A stretch of 6,778 nucleotides of DNA, taken from assembly GCA_030038695.1 (NCBI GenBank), contig JASHSN010000251.1, positions 1-6,778 on the forward strand, read 5' to 3'. The position numbers and the translations under genes are program-made. Origin of the DNA: Nitrososphaeraceae archaeon. GTDB taxonomy: Archaea; Thermoproteota; Nitrososphaeria; Nitrososphaerales; Nitrososphaeraceae. Below the pieces are notes generated by a model that did not search any database, was not told the origin of the DNA, and was given only the letters and a program-made list of their open reading frames with translations. Shown one piece after another: positions 6,257 through 6,778 of the stretch. Position 1 is the first letter of the stretch, and each line of letters begins with the position of its first letter.

Positions 6257-6280
6257 AACTATATATTATATTAGATAGTT
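6257..6280 (+). promoter_or_regulatory. TATA box of the HTH gene, bracketed by an inverted repeat
   Basis: TATATATTATATT (6260-6272) is a strong TATA box centred about 33 bases before the ATG, predicting an almost leaderless mRNA. It lies between AACTAT (6257-6262) and its reverse complement ATAGTT (6275-6280), an arrangement that suits autorepression. Confidence 0.55.
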
Positions 6281-6296
6281 GGCTTCGCTACAAGAA

Positions 6297-6778
6297 ATGA
6301 CCAGAGCAGAAAAGGAAGAGTATGTAATTCGACTTTACAAGGAGGATAAGTCTACAAGGGAAATTGCCAAGCTCACACATATGTCCTTTAGAGATATTGG
6401 AGCTATAACAAAAAAGTTAAAGTTGGAATCAGGTGGAGAGAAAGATCCATTAGAAGTTGATGATATTAAATCAAAATCGAAGACTACCCAGGCTATTAAA
6501 CTGTTTTCAGAACTCGAATCACCTGTTGAAGTATCAATTGCATTAGATTTACCGGTTGATCAAGTACGAACAATTTATCAAGAATATTGGGAACTCGATG
6601 GAATGCACAGACTAGCCCAGATATATGAGGAAGCTAAGTATGATGTTCATGACCTATTAAGATTACACAAAATGGTAAAAGACCTAGGAATGGAAAAACA
6701 AGATATAATTAATGTATTGGACCTTGTCAAAAATAATCAAGTAGAAACCTTGCAATCGAAAGTAGATAGCCTTAAAGA
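6297..6778 (+). CDS. Thaumarchaeal HTH protein, 3'-partial
   Basis: 160 residues are visible and the frame runs off the right edge. Residues 9-41 contain a helix-turn-helix (STREIAKLTHMSFRDIGAI) typical of resolvase/sigma-like HTH domains. Residues 63-98 (TTQAIKLFSELESPVEVSIA, then LPVDQVRTIYQEYW) look like a second HTH. Residues 105-145 are helical, and the end (NNQVETLQSKVDSLK) begins what looks like a coiled coil. I recall this two-HTH plus coiled-coil layout as a multicopy family in Nitrososphaerales genomes and their integrated elements, with unknown function. The ATG is preferred: an in-frame stop lies at 6276-6278, only a TTG comes between, and the TATA spacing suits this ATG. There is no Shine-Dalgarno sequence, fitting leaderless translation. 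It is likely a DNA-binding regulator, perhaps of the repeats just upstream. Confidence 0.85.
   Translation, partial: MTRAEKEEYVIRLYKEDKSTREIAKLTHMSFRDIGAITKKLKLESGGEKDPLEVDDIKSKSKTTQAIKLFSELESPVEVSIALDLPVDQVRTIYQEYWELDGMHRLAQIYEEAKYDVHDLLRLHKMVKDLGMEKQDIINVLDLVKNNQVETLQSKVDSLK

Noticed and set aside
6156..6275. Short frames across the GGTAGCAA repeats (e.g. MGNKAVANAIQIET)
   Set aside because: The longest ATG frame is 14 codons, and the repeats fall in different frames with stops. The region behaves as non-coding.

Overview
The window looks like archaeal accessory DNA, most likely from an ammonia-oxidising thaumarchaeon of the Nitrososphaera/Nitrosocosmicus type or one of its plasmids, viruses or integrated elements. 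This rests on four things. The base composition is AT-rich, with many AGA and ATA codons. Start regions carry archaeal TATA boxes about 30 bases upstream, with very short leaders. The family B polymerase has archaeal-type motifs. The last gene belongs to an HTH family that I recall as abundant in Nitrososphaerales. The genus is inference.

Three genes, all on the + strand, fill most of the window. Bases 3-4913 encode the 3' part of a giant protein (1636 residues visible, open at the left edge). In order it has a helical segment like that following archaeal PrimPol primases, a P-loop helicase-type ATPase, a winged-helix-like region, a roughly 250-residue acidic repeat-bearing linker, and a complete family B DNA polymerase with 3'-5' exonuclease. 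Bases 5338-6012 encode a 224-residue protein that reads as the substrate/adaptor-binding N-domain of Cdc48/VAT without any AAA ATPase, ending in a two-CxxC zinc-binding-like module. Bases 6297-6778 begin an HTH protein that runs off the right edge.

The two intergenic stretches are rich in short repeats. Bases 4914-5337 hold a hairpin after the polymerase stop, a doubtful 50-codon membrane ORF, an upstream TATA box, one copy of a 22-base direct repeat, and two inverted-repeat elements sharing CCAGTATA, the second overlapping the TATA box of the Cdc48-N gene. Bases 6013-6296 hold the second copy of the 22-base repeat, three helically phased copies of a GGTAGCAA-containing repeat, and a TATA box inside an inverted repeat just before the HTH gene.

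As a working model, the fusion protein would be a single-chain replisome (priming, unwinding and synthesis) of a mobile element. The HTH protein would be a regulator acting on the operator-like repeats. The Cdc48-N protein would engage the host's Cdc48/proteasome machinery or its clients. Domain identities are well supported by motifs; the joint function is inference.
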